Source: Candidatus Omnitrophota bacterium (GTDB lineage Bacteria; Omnitrophota; Gorgyraeia; Velamenicoccales; Velamenicoccaceae). From it: a DNA stretch of 52,007 nucleotides. The stretch is taken from assembly GCA_016235185.1 (NCBI GenBank), contig JACRLT010000007.1, positions 1-52,007 of the forward strand, in the 5' to 3' direction. Under the pieces are notes generated by a model. The model made no database searches. It was not told the DNA's origin and was given only the letters and a program-made list of their open reading frames with translations. How positions within the stretch are numbered: position 1 is the first letter of the stretch; each line of letters begins with the position of its first letter. Made by a program: the position numbers and the translations under genes. This document shows positions 24,474 through 33,232 of the stretch, piece after piece.

Positions 24474-24944
24474 TTAACAGCTTTTTAAAATTTTATTAAT
24501 GACTTTGGTCGTGGAGCGGTTTTTGACGTAGGGGATCACAACTGTTTTGCCGCCGCAGGATTCAACTATTGCAGAGCCCACGATATCTTCTTTTTTCCAA
24601 TCGCCGCCTTTGACCAATATGGCGGGCTTGAGCGCTTTGATAAGTTCGAGCGGTGTATCCTCGCAAAATATGACTATAAAGTCCACGCTTTCCAGGGCAG
24701 CTAAAACTTCTGCCCTGTCATTCTGTGGGTTTATGGGCCTGTTTTTTCCCTTCAATCTGTTTACAGAGGCGTCAGAGTTCAGGCCAACGACCAGTATGTC
24801 TCCTTTGCGCTTGGCTGCATTTAAGTATTTTATATGGCCTGCATGCAGGATATCAAAGCAGCCGTTTGTGAATACAACCTTTTTGCTTTTTTTAGCTTTA
24901 AGGATTGTTTTCAGGAGAGGGAGAGATTTTATTTTGGGGTTCAT
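24474..24944 (-). CDS. rfaE2: ADP-heptose synthase, cytidylyltransferase domain (RfaE2-type)
   Basis: Adenylylates heptose 1-phosphate in LPS heptose synthesis. The nucleotidyltransferase motif is [17 protein letters not shown], followed by [17 protein letters not shown] and the SRT-type end [11 protein letters not shown]. It is the stand-alone C-terminal domain of HldE; the kinase part is not in the window. The ATG overlaps the gmhA stop (ATGA). Confidence 0.93.
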   Translation of the reverse strand: MNPKIKSLPLLKTILKAKKSKKVVFTNGCFDILHAGHIKYLNAAKRKGDILVVGLNSDASVNRLKGKNRPINPQNDRAEVLAALESVDFIVIFCEDTPLELIKALKPAILVKGGDWKKEDIVGSAIVESCGGKTVVIPYVKNRSTTKVINKILKSC

Positions 24945-25525
24945 TTGTTAAACGCGTCTTCTATGAGTTCGCAGAGAATGTGTATGATAAGGATATGTGA
25001 TTCTTGGATACGGGCAGTGACGTTTGATGGCACGATCAGGGATAGCCCTGCGGTTTGAGACAGTCCTCCTCCTTTTTTGCCGGTGAGGCCGATGGTTTTT
25101 AGCTTCATTTTATTGGCCTGTCGGACAGCTTCCAGGATATTTTTTGCATTTCCGCTAGTGGAAATAGCAAAGGCTATGTCGCCTGGCCGGCCGAGGGCCT
25201 CGATCTGCCTCTTGAAAACTATGTCGAACGAATAGTCATTAGACAGGGCTGTCAGGCTTGAGGTGTCAGTGCTCAAGGCCAATGCTGCCAGGCCTTTTCT
25301 TTCTTTTTGGAACCTGCCAACAAGTTCTGCGGCAAAGTGCTGGCTGTCACCTGCGCTGCCGCCGTTGCCGAAGATAAGTATCTTGTTGCCTTTTTTTAAT
25401 GCGCTGACGATCAATAAGGCTATCTTTTCTATTTTTTCGGCATAGGCCTTATCGTATAGCAAAAACGCTTTTGTTGTGATGGAATCGCCGATTATCTCAC
25501 TGATGCGGTCAATTTTTTTTGTCAT
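24941..25525 (-). CDS. gmhA: Sedoheptulose 7-phosphate isomerase
   Basis: A SIS-domain protein of 194 residues with [21 protein letters not shown] and [14 protein letters not shown], typical GmhA. It begins heptose synthesis for LPS. It lies between pfk and rfaE2 and starts 3 bases after the pfk stop. The Glu and His residues of the active site are in place (SQHFAAE, and late [10 protein letters not shown]). Confidence 0.93.
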   Translation of the reverse strand: MTKKIDRISEIIGDSITTKAFLLYDKAYAEKIEKIALLIVSALKKGNKILIFGNGGSAGDSQHFAAELVGRFQKERKGLAALALSTDTSSLTALSNDYSFDIVFKRQIEALGRPGDIAFAISTSGNAKNILEAVRQANKMKLKTIGLTGKKGGGLSQTAGLSLIVPSNVTARIQESHILIIHILCELIEDAFNK

Positions 25526-25528
25526 GAT

Positions 25529-26551
25529 CTACCCGAAGAAGACTTTAGCAATATCGTAGAGCTCCATATCTACGGTTTTTAGTTTTTCAACGCCTCGTTG
25601 TAACGGAACGCTGACGATCTTTGTGCCGGCCAGGCTGACCATTTGGCCGAATTGTTTGCTTTCGGCAAGTTCAACAGCTTTAATTCCAAACCGGGTTCCG
25701 AGGACGCGGTCAAAGGCCGTAGGGGAACCGCCTCTTTGGATATGCCCAAGGACAGTGACGCGTGTTTCATAACCTGTCTTTTTTTCGATTTCTTTGCCTA
25801 AGTAATCGCCAATGCCGCCTAATTTGACATGGCCGAATTCATCAAGGCTCTGGTCTTTTGTTACGTCGCTTGCTTTCATTTTAGCGCCCTCTGCCACGAC
25901 TACAATACTGAAAGTCCGGCCGCGGCTATGCCTTTTTTTAAGGATGTCGCAGGTTTCATCTAGGTCTATGGGGATCTCCGGGATCAAAACAACATCAGCC
26001 CCGCCGGCAATCCCTGCATGCGTGGCGATCCAGCCTGCGTGGCGGCCCATGACTTCGACGACCATGATGCGGTGGTGGCTTTCGGCTGTTGTATGAAGGC
26101 GGTCAATGCACTCCATGGCGATATTGACGGATGTGTCAAAACCGAATGTATAATCCGTTGCGGATAGATCGTTATCTATTGTTTTCGGGACGCCTATAAC
26201 ATTGAGGCCTTCTTGGCAGAGTTTATTGGCAACGCCTAAAGTGTCTTCTCCTCCGATGGCGATTAGGGCATCGATCTTGAACTTTTTTAAATTTTCCCGA
26301 ACTTTTTGGACGTCCTCGCTTTTCTTGTAAGGGTTAGTACGGCTGGTCCCTAAGATAGTGCCGCCTTTGGGTAATATTCCTGAAATAGAATTCAGGTCCA
26401 GGGGCGTAGTATCACCTTCGATAATACCCTTCCAACCGTTTTTAAAACCGATGGTTTCGTGTTTATCGTTATAGGCTTTTCTGACAATGGCCCTGATAAC
26501 TGGATTTAAACCCGGACAGTCTCCTCCTCCTGTAAGTACGCCGATCCTCAT
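25529..26551 (-). CDS. pfkA: 6-phosphofructokinase, residues suggest PPi-dependent type
   Basis: A phosphofructokinase of 340 residues. The sugar-phosphate motifs PKTIDND (122-128), MGRHAGWIA and GHIQRGGSP are all intact. At the phosphoryl-donor site it has GGED (100-103) and K123, where ATP enzymes of the E. coli type have Gly at both positions. The Asp/Lys pair is the known signature of pyrophosphate-dependent enzymes. The closest layout is the actinobacterial group III. Starts at ATG behind AAGGAGAAG. Confidence 0.9.
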   Translation of the reverse strand: MRIGVLTGGGDCPGLNPVIRAIVRKAYNDKHETIGFKNGWKGIIEGDTTPLDLNSISGILPKGGTILGTSRTNPYKKSEDVQKVRENLKKFKIDALIAIGGEDTLGVANKLCQEGLNVIGVPKTIDNDLSATDYTFGFDTSVNIAMECIDRLHTTAESHHRIMVVEVMGRHAGWIATHAGIAGGADVVLIPEIPIDLDETCDILKKRHSRGRTFSIVVVAEGAKMKASDVTKDQSLDEFGHVKLGGIGDYLGKEIEKKTGYETRVTVLGHIQRGGSPTAFDRVLGTRFGIKAVELAESKQFGQMVSLAGTKIVSVPLQRGVEKLKTVDMELYDIAKVFFG

Positions 26552-26591
26552 CTTATCTTCTCCTTAATTTTGTATATTTTGGGTATTTTTT

Positions 26592-27191
26592 TTATATCTT
26601 CATCCCGGAATAAGGTATTTGTATATCTTCTACCGATGTTTTTTCCGGTTTTTTCTTAGATTTTTCTTCGCTTGTAGCTATCTTGGCGACATGGATCCTT
26701 ACAATAATGGGCTCATCTATGCCGAAGACTTCCTGGATCTTCCCTGATATCAGGTCTTGCAGCCGCGCAGTAAAGTCAGGTATGTTGGTCTCTGAACGCA
26801 GGACTACCCGCATTCGGATATCAATACCTTTTTTTGTTGCTTTGACTATAGCTTTTGCATCTCTGATCTCCGTAAGTTGGTTTGCCAGCCTCCTGATGAG
26901 ATCTTCGACTGCTGATAAAGTGATGGTCACTTGGCCGTTTGGATTCGAAAAAGCTATTGTTTTTTCACGCTGTATTTTTCCGGTAATTACCCCGGAAGCG
27001 GCAAAACTCAACATGATGAAGAGTATTCCCGATAGCCCAGTTATGAGCCGCATTCGGGTATCATCGTAGAGGTATCCGAGTTTCATTATGATGTCGCTAA
27101 GATCTATGAGGTGAAAAGCAAACGCTATGGCAATAGTGCCGATAAAGGCAAATACGACCGTATAAAAAAGTATGCTTAAGGCAGTTTTCAT
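26592..27191 (-). CDS. AmaP-like alkaline-shock membrane anchor
   Basis: A 199-residue protein with two N-terminal membrane spans (about 5-28 and 48-68) and a cytoplasmic Asp23-like domain (about 80-165, with LSAVEDLIRRLANQL and GIDIRMRVVLRSETNIPD). The Lys-rich tail ends the chain. AmaP anchors Asp23 to the membrane in Firmicutes; here it follows an Asp23 gene in an ATGA overlap. The role in Gram-negative bacteria is unknown. Confidence 0.82.
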   Translation of the reverse strand: MKTALSILFYTVVFAFIGTIAIAFAFHLIDLSDIIMKLGYLYDDTRMRLITGLSGILFIMLSFAASGVITGKIQREKTIAFSNPNGQVTITLSAVEDLIRRLANQLTEIRDAKAIVKATKKGIDIRMRVVLRSETNIPDFTARLQDLISGKIQEVFGIDEPIIVRIHVAKIATSEEKSKKKPEKTSVEDIQIPYSGMKI

Positions 27192-27538
27192 TTTTCCACC
27201 CCTTTAATTTTGACAATGATCTCCTTTGGCGTTAAGTCTGTGGCCTCTTCGACCGCGACCTTCACTTTTTCCTGCACTTTGAGCGCAACCTCCGGTATAT
27301 TGTACCCGTATTTTACGATCAAAGGAACGATGATCGAAACAGTGTCGGTTTTTTCGGAGCGGACATCTATGGCGCCGCTCTTTGTTTTTTTACCGATCAT
27401 GTTTAAAAACGAAGATCTTAAATTATCGCATATACGCGATACCCCCTCTACTTCCAGGGTTGCCAGATAGCTAACGGATGCGATAACGTTGTTATGGATC
27501 TTTATTAACCCAAGGTCCGATTTTTCATCTTCGCTCAT
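27188..27538 (-). CDS. Asp23/Gls24 family envelope stress protein
   Basis: A 116-residue Asp23-fold protein: LIKIHNNVIASVSYLATLEVEGV, then VSIIVPLIVKYGYNIPEVALKVQEKVK and TDLTPKEIIVKIKGVE. Three possible start codons lie in a row; the last ATG is best spaced behind AAAGGTG. It is followed by AmaP and preceded by composite element C, then by accC. Confidence 0.85.
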   Translation of the reverse strand: MSEDEKSDLGLIKIHNNVIASVSYLATLEVEGVSRICDNLRSSFLNMIGKKTKSGAIDVRSEKTDTVSIIVPLIVKYGYNIPEVALKVQEKVKVAVEEATDLTPKEIIVKIKGVEK

Positions 27539-27555
27539 CATCACCTTTAAGCCTC

Positions 27556-27655
27556 TTAATTTTGTATATTCTAGGTTTTTTTCTTTGCAAAATTAACTCC
27601 GAAGCTTACGTGGGGAATTTCGTAAGAAATTACCAAGTGTTTAAGCAAGGAGTCT
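27556..27655. repeat. Composite hairpin element, copy C
   Basis: The 9-bp inverted repeat TTAATTTTG (27556-27564) and CAAAATTAA (27588-27596), with a 23-base loop, is joined to the ACTCCGAAGCTTA...TTTAAGCAAGGAGT palindrome. In place of the 25-nt unit the palindrome contains another internal hairpin (GAAATT-type arms around TAAG). It begins 3 bases after the accC stop and lies before asp23. Here the stem precedes the ribosome-binding site instead of ending at the ATG. Confidence 0.7.
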
Positions 27656-27658
27656 ATT

Positions 27659-29035
27659 TTATTCTTTTGGTTCTTTATGGTCGGATTCTGTTTTAGGTTT
27701 TGTAAGATTTTCGGCCAGATGTGTCGAGACATCGCCCTTTTTGAAAAGCGGGTTTTCCAATAAAGATTTATGGAATCCAACTGTTGTCTTTACCGGCGCG
27801 ATGATAAACTCGTCAAGCGCGCGAAGCATGGTCTTTATGGCCTCGTTCCTGTTCTCGCGATGGACGATGATCTTGGCGACCATTGAATCATAGTAAGGGC
27901 TGATCTGATAGCCCTGGTATACGTGTGTATCAACGCGTACATTCGGCCCTCCGGGAAGGCTCAAAGTTTCTATCTTCCCGGGACAAGGCATGAAATTATT
28001 AAGCGGGTCTTCTGCGTTGATGCGGCATTCGATTGCCGCGCCAGTCATTTTGATATCGTCCTGATGGATCTTTAGTTTTTCGCCTGCGGCTATCTTGATC
28101 TGTTCTTTGATCAGGTCGATCCCGGTTATCATTTCGGTCACCGGATGCTCTACCTGGATACGGGTGTTCATTTCCATGAAGTAAAAATTATCATTTTTAT
28201 CCATCAGGAATTCTACGGTGCCTACGCTGCGATAACCCGCTGACTTGACGCCTTTGACAACCAGGTCGCCGATCTTTTTGCGCAGCTTTGAATTCATGGC
28301 CGGTGATGGTGATTCTTCGAGAAGTTTCTGATGGCGGCGCTGGATACTGCAATCCCTCTCGCCTAAATGGACCACATTGCCGTAGTGGTCAGCCATGACC
28401 TGGAATTCGATGTGCCTGGGTTCTTCGATATATTTTTCGATATATACGTCCGGTACGCCGAAGGCCTTTTCCGCTTCGGATTGCGCGGTTATCAGGGCGC
28501 TGATAAGGCGTACGTCATTATGGCATATCCTCATGCCTCTTCCGCCTCCGCCCGCAGTTGCTTTGATGATAACAGGGTATTTTATGCGGCGCGCGATCTT
28601 TATGGCCTCCTCTTTTGTTTTTACAACAGCGGTACTGCCTGGGGTAATAGGAAGTCCGGCCTTGTGCATTGTTTCTTTGGCCATCATTTTATCTCCCAGG
28701 AGGCGTATATTTTGAGGCGAAGGGCCGATAAATGTTATCTGGCAGGATTCGCAAATCTCTGCAAAGTGCGCGTTTTCGGATAAGAATCCGTATCCCGGAT
28801 GGATCGCATCTACATCGGTGATCTCTGCGGCGCTGATAATTGCAGGGATGTTGAGATAGCTCGAAGACGGTGTTGCAGAGCCGATGCAGACTGCTTCGTC
28901 CGCATGGCGCACATGTAATGACTCTTTATCCGCCTCCGAATATACGGCAACCGTGCGGATGCCAAGTTCTTTGCAGGCGCGGATGATGCGTAAGGCTATT
29001 TCTCCGCGGTTAGCGATCAGTATTTTTGAAAACAT
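27659..29035 (-). CDS. accC: Acetyl-CoA carboxylase, biotin carboxylase subunit
   Basis: The biotin carboxylase of fatty-acid synthesis. [20 protein letters not shown], the ATP-binding [31 protein letters not shown] and [18 protein letters not shown] are all intact. The length of 458 is normal. The ATG overlaps the accB stop by one base (TAATG). The carboxyltransferase genes accA/accD are not in the window. Confidence 0.96.
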   Translation of the reverse strand: MFSKILIANRGEIALRIIRACKELGIRTVAVYSEADKESLHVRHADEAVCIGSATPSSSYLNIPAIISAAEITDVDAIHPGYGFLSENAHFAEICESCQITFIGPSPQNIRLLGDKMMAKETMHKAGLPITPGSTAVVKTKEEAIKIARRIKYPVIIKATAGGGGRGMRICHNDVRLISALITAQSEAEKAFGVPDVYIEKYIEEPRHIEFQVMADHYGNVVHLGERDCSIQRRHQKLLEESPSPAMNSKLRKKIGDLVVKGVKSAGYRSVGTVEFLMDKNDNFYFMEMNTRIQVEHPVTEMITGIDLIKEQIKIAAGEKLKIHQDDIKMTGAAIECRINAEDPLNNFMPCPGKIETLSLPGGPNVRVDTHVYQGYQISPYYDSMVAKIIVHRENRNEAIKTMLRALDEFIIAPVKTTVGFHKSLLENPLFKKGDVSTHLAENLTKPKTESDHKEPKE

Positions 29036-29508
29036 TATGCCGGTTCTATCAAAAATAATGGTTGGCCAAACTCAACAGGCTCGGCGTTATCGACCAAAAT
29101 GTCTATGATCTTGCCTTTGATCTCGGATTTGATCTCGTTCATAAGTTTCATGGCTTCTATGATGCAGACGACCTGGCCTACTTCTATTGCTTGGTTGATA
29201 TCGATAAAGACTGGTGATTCCGGTGAAGGCGCGCGGTAGAACGTCCCGACCATGGGTGCTTTGATCTCTGCGGTTTTTCCGGCCGCTTTTTCTATTGGTA
29301 TCTCTTTGGGCGCTGCCGCAGGTGCCGCATAGGTGCCATTTGCCGGTGGATGCGAATACACAATTTTAGGCGTTACATCTTGCATGGTGACTTCGCCGGT
29401 GTCGCTTTTTTTGAGGCGGATTCGCATGCCTTCTTTTTCAACCTCGAGTTCTGTGAGGTTGTTTTCGTTCATGAGATTAATCATTTCCTTAATCTCTTTA
29501 ATGTTCAT
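29035..29508 (-). CDS. accB: Biotin carboxyl carrier protein of acetyl-CoA carboxylase
   Basis: A 157-residue BCCP with an N-terminal [21 protein letters not shown] segment, an Ala/Pro-rich linker and the biotinyl domain (about 80-157). The biotin lysine is K121 in [12 protein letters not shown]. The start has GGAGGGTGAATTAATG, which is part of composite element D. It is followed by accC. Confidence 0.96.
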   Translation of the reverse strand: MNIKEIKEMINLMNENNLTELEVEKEGMRIRLKKSDTGEVTMQDVTPKIVYSHPPANGTYAAPAAAPKEIPIEKAAGKTAEIKAPMVGTFYRAPSPESPVFIDINQAIEVGQVVCIIEAMKLMNEIKSEIKGKIIDILVDNAEPVEFGQPLFLIEPA

Positions 29509-29569
29509 TAATTCACCCTCCGAATCTCCTTGTTTGTGAATTAACCCCGAGTGTTTAAACGAGGGGTAA
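29508..29569. repeat. Composite hairpin element, copy D (short form)
   Basis: The leader stem TTAATTCAC (29508-29516)/GTGAATTAA (29536-29544) has a 19-base loop carrying the ribosome-binding site of accB; its last base is the A of ATG. Next to it lies the short palindrome with CCCC/GGGG arms (to 29569) around GAGTGTTTAAACGA, lacking the 25-nt unit. It is about 90 percent identical to copy E over 64 bases including the start codon. Confidence 0.8.
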
Positions 29570-29583
29570 GGTTTTTCCCTAAA

Positions 29584-30150
29584 TTATGCAGCTCGTTCGA
29601 TATATTCGCCTGTCCTTGTATCGATTTTTATTTTCGTGCCGACTTCTATGAAAAGCGGAACCTGGATGATTGCGCCGGATTCCAGGGTAGCTGGTTTTGT
29701 TCCGCTTTTGGCTGTATCGCCTTTTATCCCTGGTTCGGTATGGGTGATAGTGTAGACTACAAAGTTAGGCAGGCTAACGGTAACAAGTTCGCCTTTATAG
29801 TAGAAAGCGGCCACTTCTATATTGTCTTTCAGGAATTTTTCGCAAGCGTGGAGTTTGTTCCGTTCGATGGCTATATCTTCGTATGTCTCTGTATCGATGA
29901 AGTGGAAAAAATCACCGGAGTGGTAAGAGTATGTCAGGGATTTTTCTTCTATGAATGCCTCTTCTATTTTATCGTCAGACCTGAAAGTGCGTTCGATGAC
30001 GAGGTCATTTTTTAAATTCTTTATCTTTGTGCGCGCAAAAGCTCCGCCTTTTCCGGGTTTTACGTGTTCTACGCCTACAACTACATAAGGCGTGTTGTCC
30101 AAATCTATTGTTACCCCCACTTTGACCTGATTAATGCCTACAGTTGCCAC
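29584..30150 (-). CDS. efp: Elongation factor P
   Basis: Relieves ribosome stalling at polyproline. The conserved loop KPGKGGAF has lysine K34 at the modified position, so lysylation (EpmA type) or another lysine modification would be needed; no epmA/epmB is in the window. The three beta-barrel domains are full length (188). It starts with GTG behind GGAGGTCTTAA and overlaps the M24 peptidase gene by 20 nt. Confidence 0.95.
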   Translation of the reverse strand: MATVGINQVKVGVTIDLDNTPYVVVGVEHVKPGKGGAFARTKIKNLKNDLVIERTFRSDDKIEEAFIEEKSLTYSYHSGDFFHFIDTETYEDIAIERNKLHACEKFLKDNIEVAAFYYKGELVTVSLPNFVVYTITHTEPGIKGDTAKSGTKPATLESGAIIQVPLFIEVGTKIKIDTRTGEYIERAA

Positions 30151-31207
30151 TTAAGACCTCCACTCCGTTAGCTGTGACTAAGACCATTTCTTCCTGGCGA
30201 ATGCCGTATGATCCGGGTATATAGATCCCAGGTTCAATCGTAAAAACCATGCCTTTTTTAACAGGGACCTCGTTTTTACAGTTGATGGAAGGCGACTCGT
30301 GGACTTCCAGGCCTACGCCATGGCCCAGAGAATGGCCAAAATATTTTCCAAACCCCTTCTCTTTTATATAATTGCGCGCAGCGCTATCTATATCCTTTAT
30401 CAGCGCCCCTGGTTTAACGGCGCGAATTGCCATTCTTTGAGCCTCGCGCACGATCATGTCTAACCTGCGCACAACGGGGTTAATTCTACCCAAAAAGAAT
30501 GTGCGTGTCAAGTCGCTTTTATAGCCGTTAATTGTGACGCCCATATCTATGACTATTGGTTCTCCGGTTCTTATTGCCCTATCGGATATTTGAGCATGAG
30601 GATAGGAAGAGTTTGGCCCGGAAGCTACGATGATCTCAAAAGCGCTGGATGTTGCTCCGGCAAGCCTTATGAAGCGTTCCAGCTCTGCTGCAACCTGAAG
30701 CTCCTTCATGTCGTGCTTTAGCTTTTTTTTGATAAAATCATAGGCTTGCAGCGTGATCCGGATCGCTTTTCTGATGTGCGCCAGTTCCTCGTTATCTTTT
30801 ATTTCCCGTAAATGCTCTATGGTTTCTTTAAGCGGTATCCATGTTATTCTCTTTTTTGAGAGTTCATGCAAGGCCTGGCATTCAGCAAAGGCCAGGTGGC
30901 GGGATTCAAAACCGACATTTTTTATGGATTCGTTTGCCAGGACATCGCATATAGTAGCAAAAATTGTCCCTGTAATCCCTAAGATCTTTACAGGAGGTTT
31001 TGCTTTCTTACGAAAGTCAGCGGCGTACCTGAAATCGGTTATAAGGTTTAAGCCTTTTTTTGAGGCGATAAGGTAGGAGTCTGGTGCATGAAAACCGGAT
31101 AAGTAGGAGACATTAGCCTCTGAATTCAAGAGAATGCCGTCTACTTTTTGAGCCTTAAGGATTCCAAGGGTCTTATCAAAGCGGCTGCCTGCGCCGTTAG
31201 CTTTCAT
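30131..31207 (-). CDS. M24 metallopeptidase, Xaa-Pro aminopeptidase-like
   Basis: 358 residues: an N-terminal creatinase-like domain (about 1-125) and a pita-bread M24 domain. Metal ligands are seen in [17 protein letters not shown] (two Asp), [10 protein letters not shown] (His), TIEPGIY (Glu) and RQEEM (Glu). It is predicted to release N-terminal residues next to proline. Like many bacterial copies it lies directly before efp; the ATG overlaps the aroQ stop. Confidence 0.92.
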   Translation of the reverse strand: MKANGAGSRFDKTLGILKAQKVDGILLNSEANVSYLSGFHAPDSYLIASKKGLNLITDFRYAADFRKKAKPPVKILGITGTIFATICDVLANESIKNVGFESRHLAFAECQALHELSKKRITWIPLKETIEHLREIKDNEELAHIRKAIRITLQAYDFIKKKLKHDMKELQVAAELERFIRLAGATSSAFEIIVASGPNSSYPHAQISDRAIRTGEPIVIDMGVTINGYKSDLTRTFFLGRINPVVRRLDMIVREAQRMAIRAVKPGALIKDIDSAARNYIKEKGFGKYFGHSLGHGVGLEVHESPSINCKNEVPVKKGMVFTIEPGIYIPGSYGIRQEEMVLVTANGVEVLSGNCRH

Positions 31208-31650
31208 TTCTTCTTCTGATTTAAAAGAGATTGGGCTGCCGTAAGGGCCATGGAGTAACTATCGGCCCCAAATCCGGAAATTTGGCCGCAACAGACAGGG
31301 GCGATGAGCGAGGTCTGCCTGAATTCCTCCCGCGCGTAGATGTTGGAAAGGTGCACTTCGATAGCCTTGATGCCGCAAGCCGCAATGGCGTCCCGTATTG
31401 CTACGCTCGTGTGAGTGTAAGCGGCCGGGTTGATTATGAGGGCGTTGTATTTGTTTTTTGTGTCGCCGATAATGTCTACGATCTCGCCTTCGTGGTTAGA
31501 TTGGACTATTGTTAAGGCTATTTTAGCTTTTTTTGCAAGGTTCTTTAACTGTTTGTTTATGGCGTCCAGTGTTGTTTTCCCGTAGATCCCCGGCTCTCTC
31601 TTTCCTAATAGGTCCAGGTTGGGTCCGTGAATTACCAAAATTTTTTTCAT
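31204..31650 (-). CDS. aroQ: Type II 3-dehydroquinate dehydratase
   Basis: Step 3 of the shikimate pathway, 148 residues. [17 protein letters not shown] carries the catalytic Tyr loop, and [17 protein letters not shown] and [14 protein letters not shown] carry the catalytic His and Glu. I start at the ATG behind GGAGGGTAAATTA; a longer reading to 31761 adds 37 non-family residues across composite element E. It is followed by the M24 peptidase and efp. Confidence 0.95.
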   Translation of the reverse strand: MKKILVIHGPNLDLLGKREPGIYGKTTLDAINKQLKNLAKKAKIALTIVQSNHEGEIVDIIGDTKNKYNALIINPAAYTHTSVAIRDAIAACGIKAIEVHLSNIYAREEFRQTSLIAPVCCGQISGFGADSYSMALTAAQSLLNQKKK

Positions 31651-31712
31651 TAATTTACCCTCCGAATTGCTTTGTATGTAAATTAACCCCGAAGTGTTTA
31701 AACGAGGGGTAA
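31650..31712. repeat. Composite hairpin element, copy E (short form)
   Basis: The leader stem TTAATTTAC (31650-31658)/GTAAATTAA (31678-31686) ends at the A of the aroQ ATG, with GGAGGG at the loop end. The short palindrome to 31712 has CCCC/GGGG arms. Compared with copy D, one base of the 5' arm and its partner both changed (C-G to T-A), which keeps the stem. Confidence 0.8.
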
Positions 31713-31723
31713 GTTTGGCCTCT

Positions 31724-31900
31724 TTATTTATTATTGGTTTTTTCCAAGTCCCTTGCTTCATCTATGAGCATTATGGGTATTCCATCGCGCACAGGATAGG
31801 CCTTTTTGCAGGCACGGCAGATCAATTCGTTGCCTTCCTCGACGATCGATCTTTTGCATATCGGGCATGCCAGGATCTCCAAAAGTTCTTTATCTATCAT
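31724..31900 (-). CDS. Trm112/YcaR-family zinc-ribbon protein
   Basis: A 58-residue protein with two CxxC pairs (CPIC and CRAC), opening [16 protein letters not shown] and ending GIPIML, the Trm112 pattern. Trm112 proteins activate methyltransferases in archaea and eukaryotes; in bacteria the small relatives are uncharacterised. It starts behind GGAG and lies between DUF1844 and aroQ. Confidence 0.88.
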   Translation of the reverse strand: MIDKELLEILACPICKRSIVEEGNELICRACKKAYPVRDGIPIMLIDEARDLEKTNNK

Positions 31901-31914
31901 TATTGCTCCAATTT

Positions 31915-32262
31915 TTATGGCTTGGCTACGGTTTTGTTGACGAAGTTTAAGTGAAGTTCGTATAGTATTTGTTCCAATAGCTCCGATTCTTCTTTATCAA
32001 GGTTTCCCTTTGTTTTTTCTTTTAAAATACCTAGCGTATCGATGATGAATTTTGCCTGGCCCAGGTTCTCTTCCGTTTTCTGGGTCATGGGATTCGGTAT
32101 TGCGCCTAAGCCTATCCATGCCTGCATGGCAAGGCTGGTCAGGAAAAATTTAAAATCCGGTTCGGGCAAGTCGTGCGGCGCCTCTTGCTTTTTGTGTTCA
32201 GGCTCTGTTTTGGCTTTTTCTTTCCAGGTCTCGTCAACTTTTTTCCCTAAGTTTTCTTCCAT
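31915..32262 (-). CDS. DUF1844 family protein
   Basis: A 115-residue soluble protein with a charged N-terminal third and the DUF1844 core DFKFFLTSLAMQAWIGLGAIPNP and AKFIIDTLGILKEKTKGNLD. Function unknown. It starts behind GGAGAGGGT and is the first gene of the run Trm112-aroQ-M24-efp after the restriction-modification pair. Confidence 0.85.
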   Translation of the reverse strand: MEENLGKKVDETWKEKAKTEPEHKKQEAPHDLPEPDFKFFLTSLAMQAWIGLGAIPNPMTQKTEENLGQAKFIIDTLGILKEKTKGNLDKEESELLEQILYELHLNFVNKTVAKP

Positions 32263-32332
32263 ACCCTCTCCATGCTAATGTCATCGGAAGTGAGATGCAA
32301 ATTGCGCCAATTTTTATCACTTCTTATTCTGG

Positions 32333-33232
32333 TTAATCCATCCACGAAAGGTTTTTCCCTATGACTAATTCTGTCATTTCGGCATGATGCGTATTTTTCA
32401 TAGCAATCGGCCTAACATCAAATTTAAATCGATTTGAAAGCGCAATAACTTCAGCAGCATTATCATATGTCATCACAAAATTACCTCTTATAGTCCCGCA
32501 TAACTCGAATAATTCTTCATGGTTTAAATCGAAATACTTATAAAGTCTGGCTCCCGCCCGTTTACCACCAGCAGTATAGGGAGGATCAATAAAGAATGCC
32601 ATATTATCACAAGGGGCATACTTTTTGATAATGCTAAGACCATCTGTTCTAACAAATTTTATTTTTTTAAGAATAAAATTAATATTTTCAATTCGTCTGG
32701 CCAATGTGCCAGGGTACCATCTTGAAAATACCCCCTTGCCATTCTCTCCAGATTTAATAATTCCTGATCCTTTAGCTAAAATGCCGCCATGAAAAGTTCT
32801 ATTTTTCAATATAGTTTGAAATGCAATGTGCTTATAATCTGAATATTTCTTTCCTAATTCTGCAGCTAAGCTCTCTTTGCTAAGATCAAAACTTAATATT
32901 TTTTTTGCCAACCACCGCGCTTCGCCATTAATGATAGTTTGCCAAACAGCGGCAACGTGTTCATCGATTTCAACCATGAGTACTTTATCGGCCAAATCTT
33001 CAAAAGCAACTGTAAGACTAACAATTCCACCTCCTGCAAATGGTTCAATAAAAAGTGCGGGCTTTGCATCTTTGTTGCGTAACCATTTTCTTAACGTTGG
33101 AATAAACCAAGTTTTACCACCAGGATACCTAAATGGACTTCTTTGAGGAACAGATGCCACATTAACAGTTCTATGCGGATCATTGTCCTGACTTACTTTG
33201 ATACTATCGAATAAAAACTGTCTTTGCATCAT
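32333..33232 (-). CDS. D12-class (Dam-like) adenine-N6 DNA methyltransferase
   Basis: 299 residues. RYPGGK (35-40), the SAM loop EPFAGGGIVSL (63-73) and the catalytic DPPY (216-219) occur in the order of the D12 family. The target-recognition region lies between about 90 and 205. Its ATG is inside the nuclease stop (ATGATG), so the pair is co-translated. It should modify adenine at the site that the neighbouring nuclease cuts. Base composition is clearly lower in GC than in the neighbours, which suggests transfer. Confidence 0.92.
   Translation of the reverse strand: MMQRQFLFDSIKVSQDNDPHRTVNVASVPQRSPFRYPGGKTWFIPTLRKWLRNKDAKPALFIEPFAGGGIVSLTVAFEDLADKVLMVEIDEHVAAVWQTIINGEARWLAKKILSFDLSKESLAAELGKKYSDYKHIAFQTILKNRTFHGGILAKGSGIIKSGENGKGVFSRWYPGTLARRIENINFILKKIKFVRTDGLSIIKKYAPCDNMAFFIDPPYTAGGKRAGARLYKYFDLNHEELFELCGTIRGNFVMTYDNAAEVIALSNRFKFDVRPIAMKNTHHAEMTELVIGKNLSWMD

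Noticed and set aside
22139-25525. TPP riboswitch for the thiamine genes
   Set aside because: No CTGAGA/ACCTGATC-like core was found before thiC, thiE, thiD2 or pfk.
31650-31761. 37-residue N-terminal extension of aroQ
   Set aside because: It reads through a palindromic repeat and part of the Trm112 gene; the downstream ATG has an ideal ribosome-binding site.
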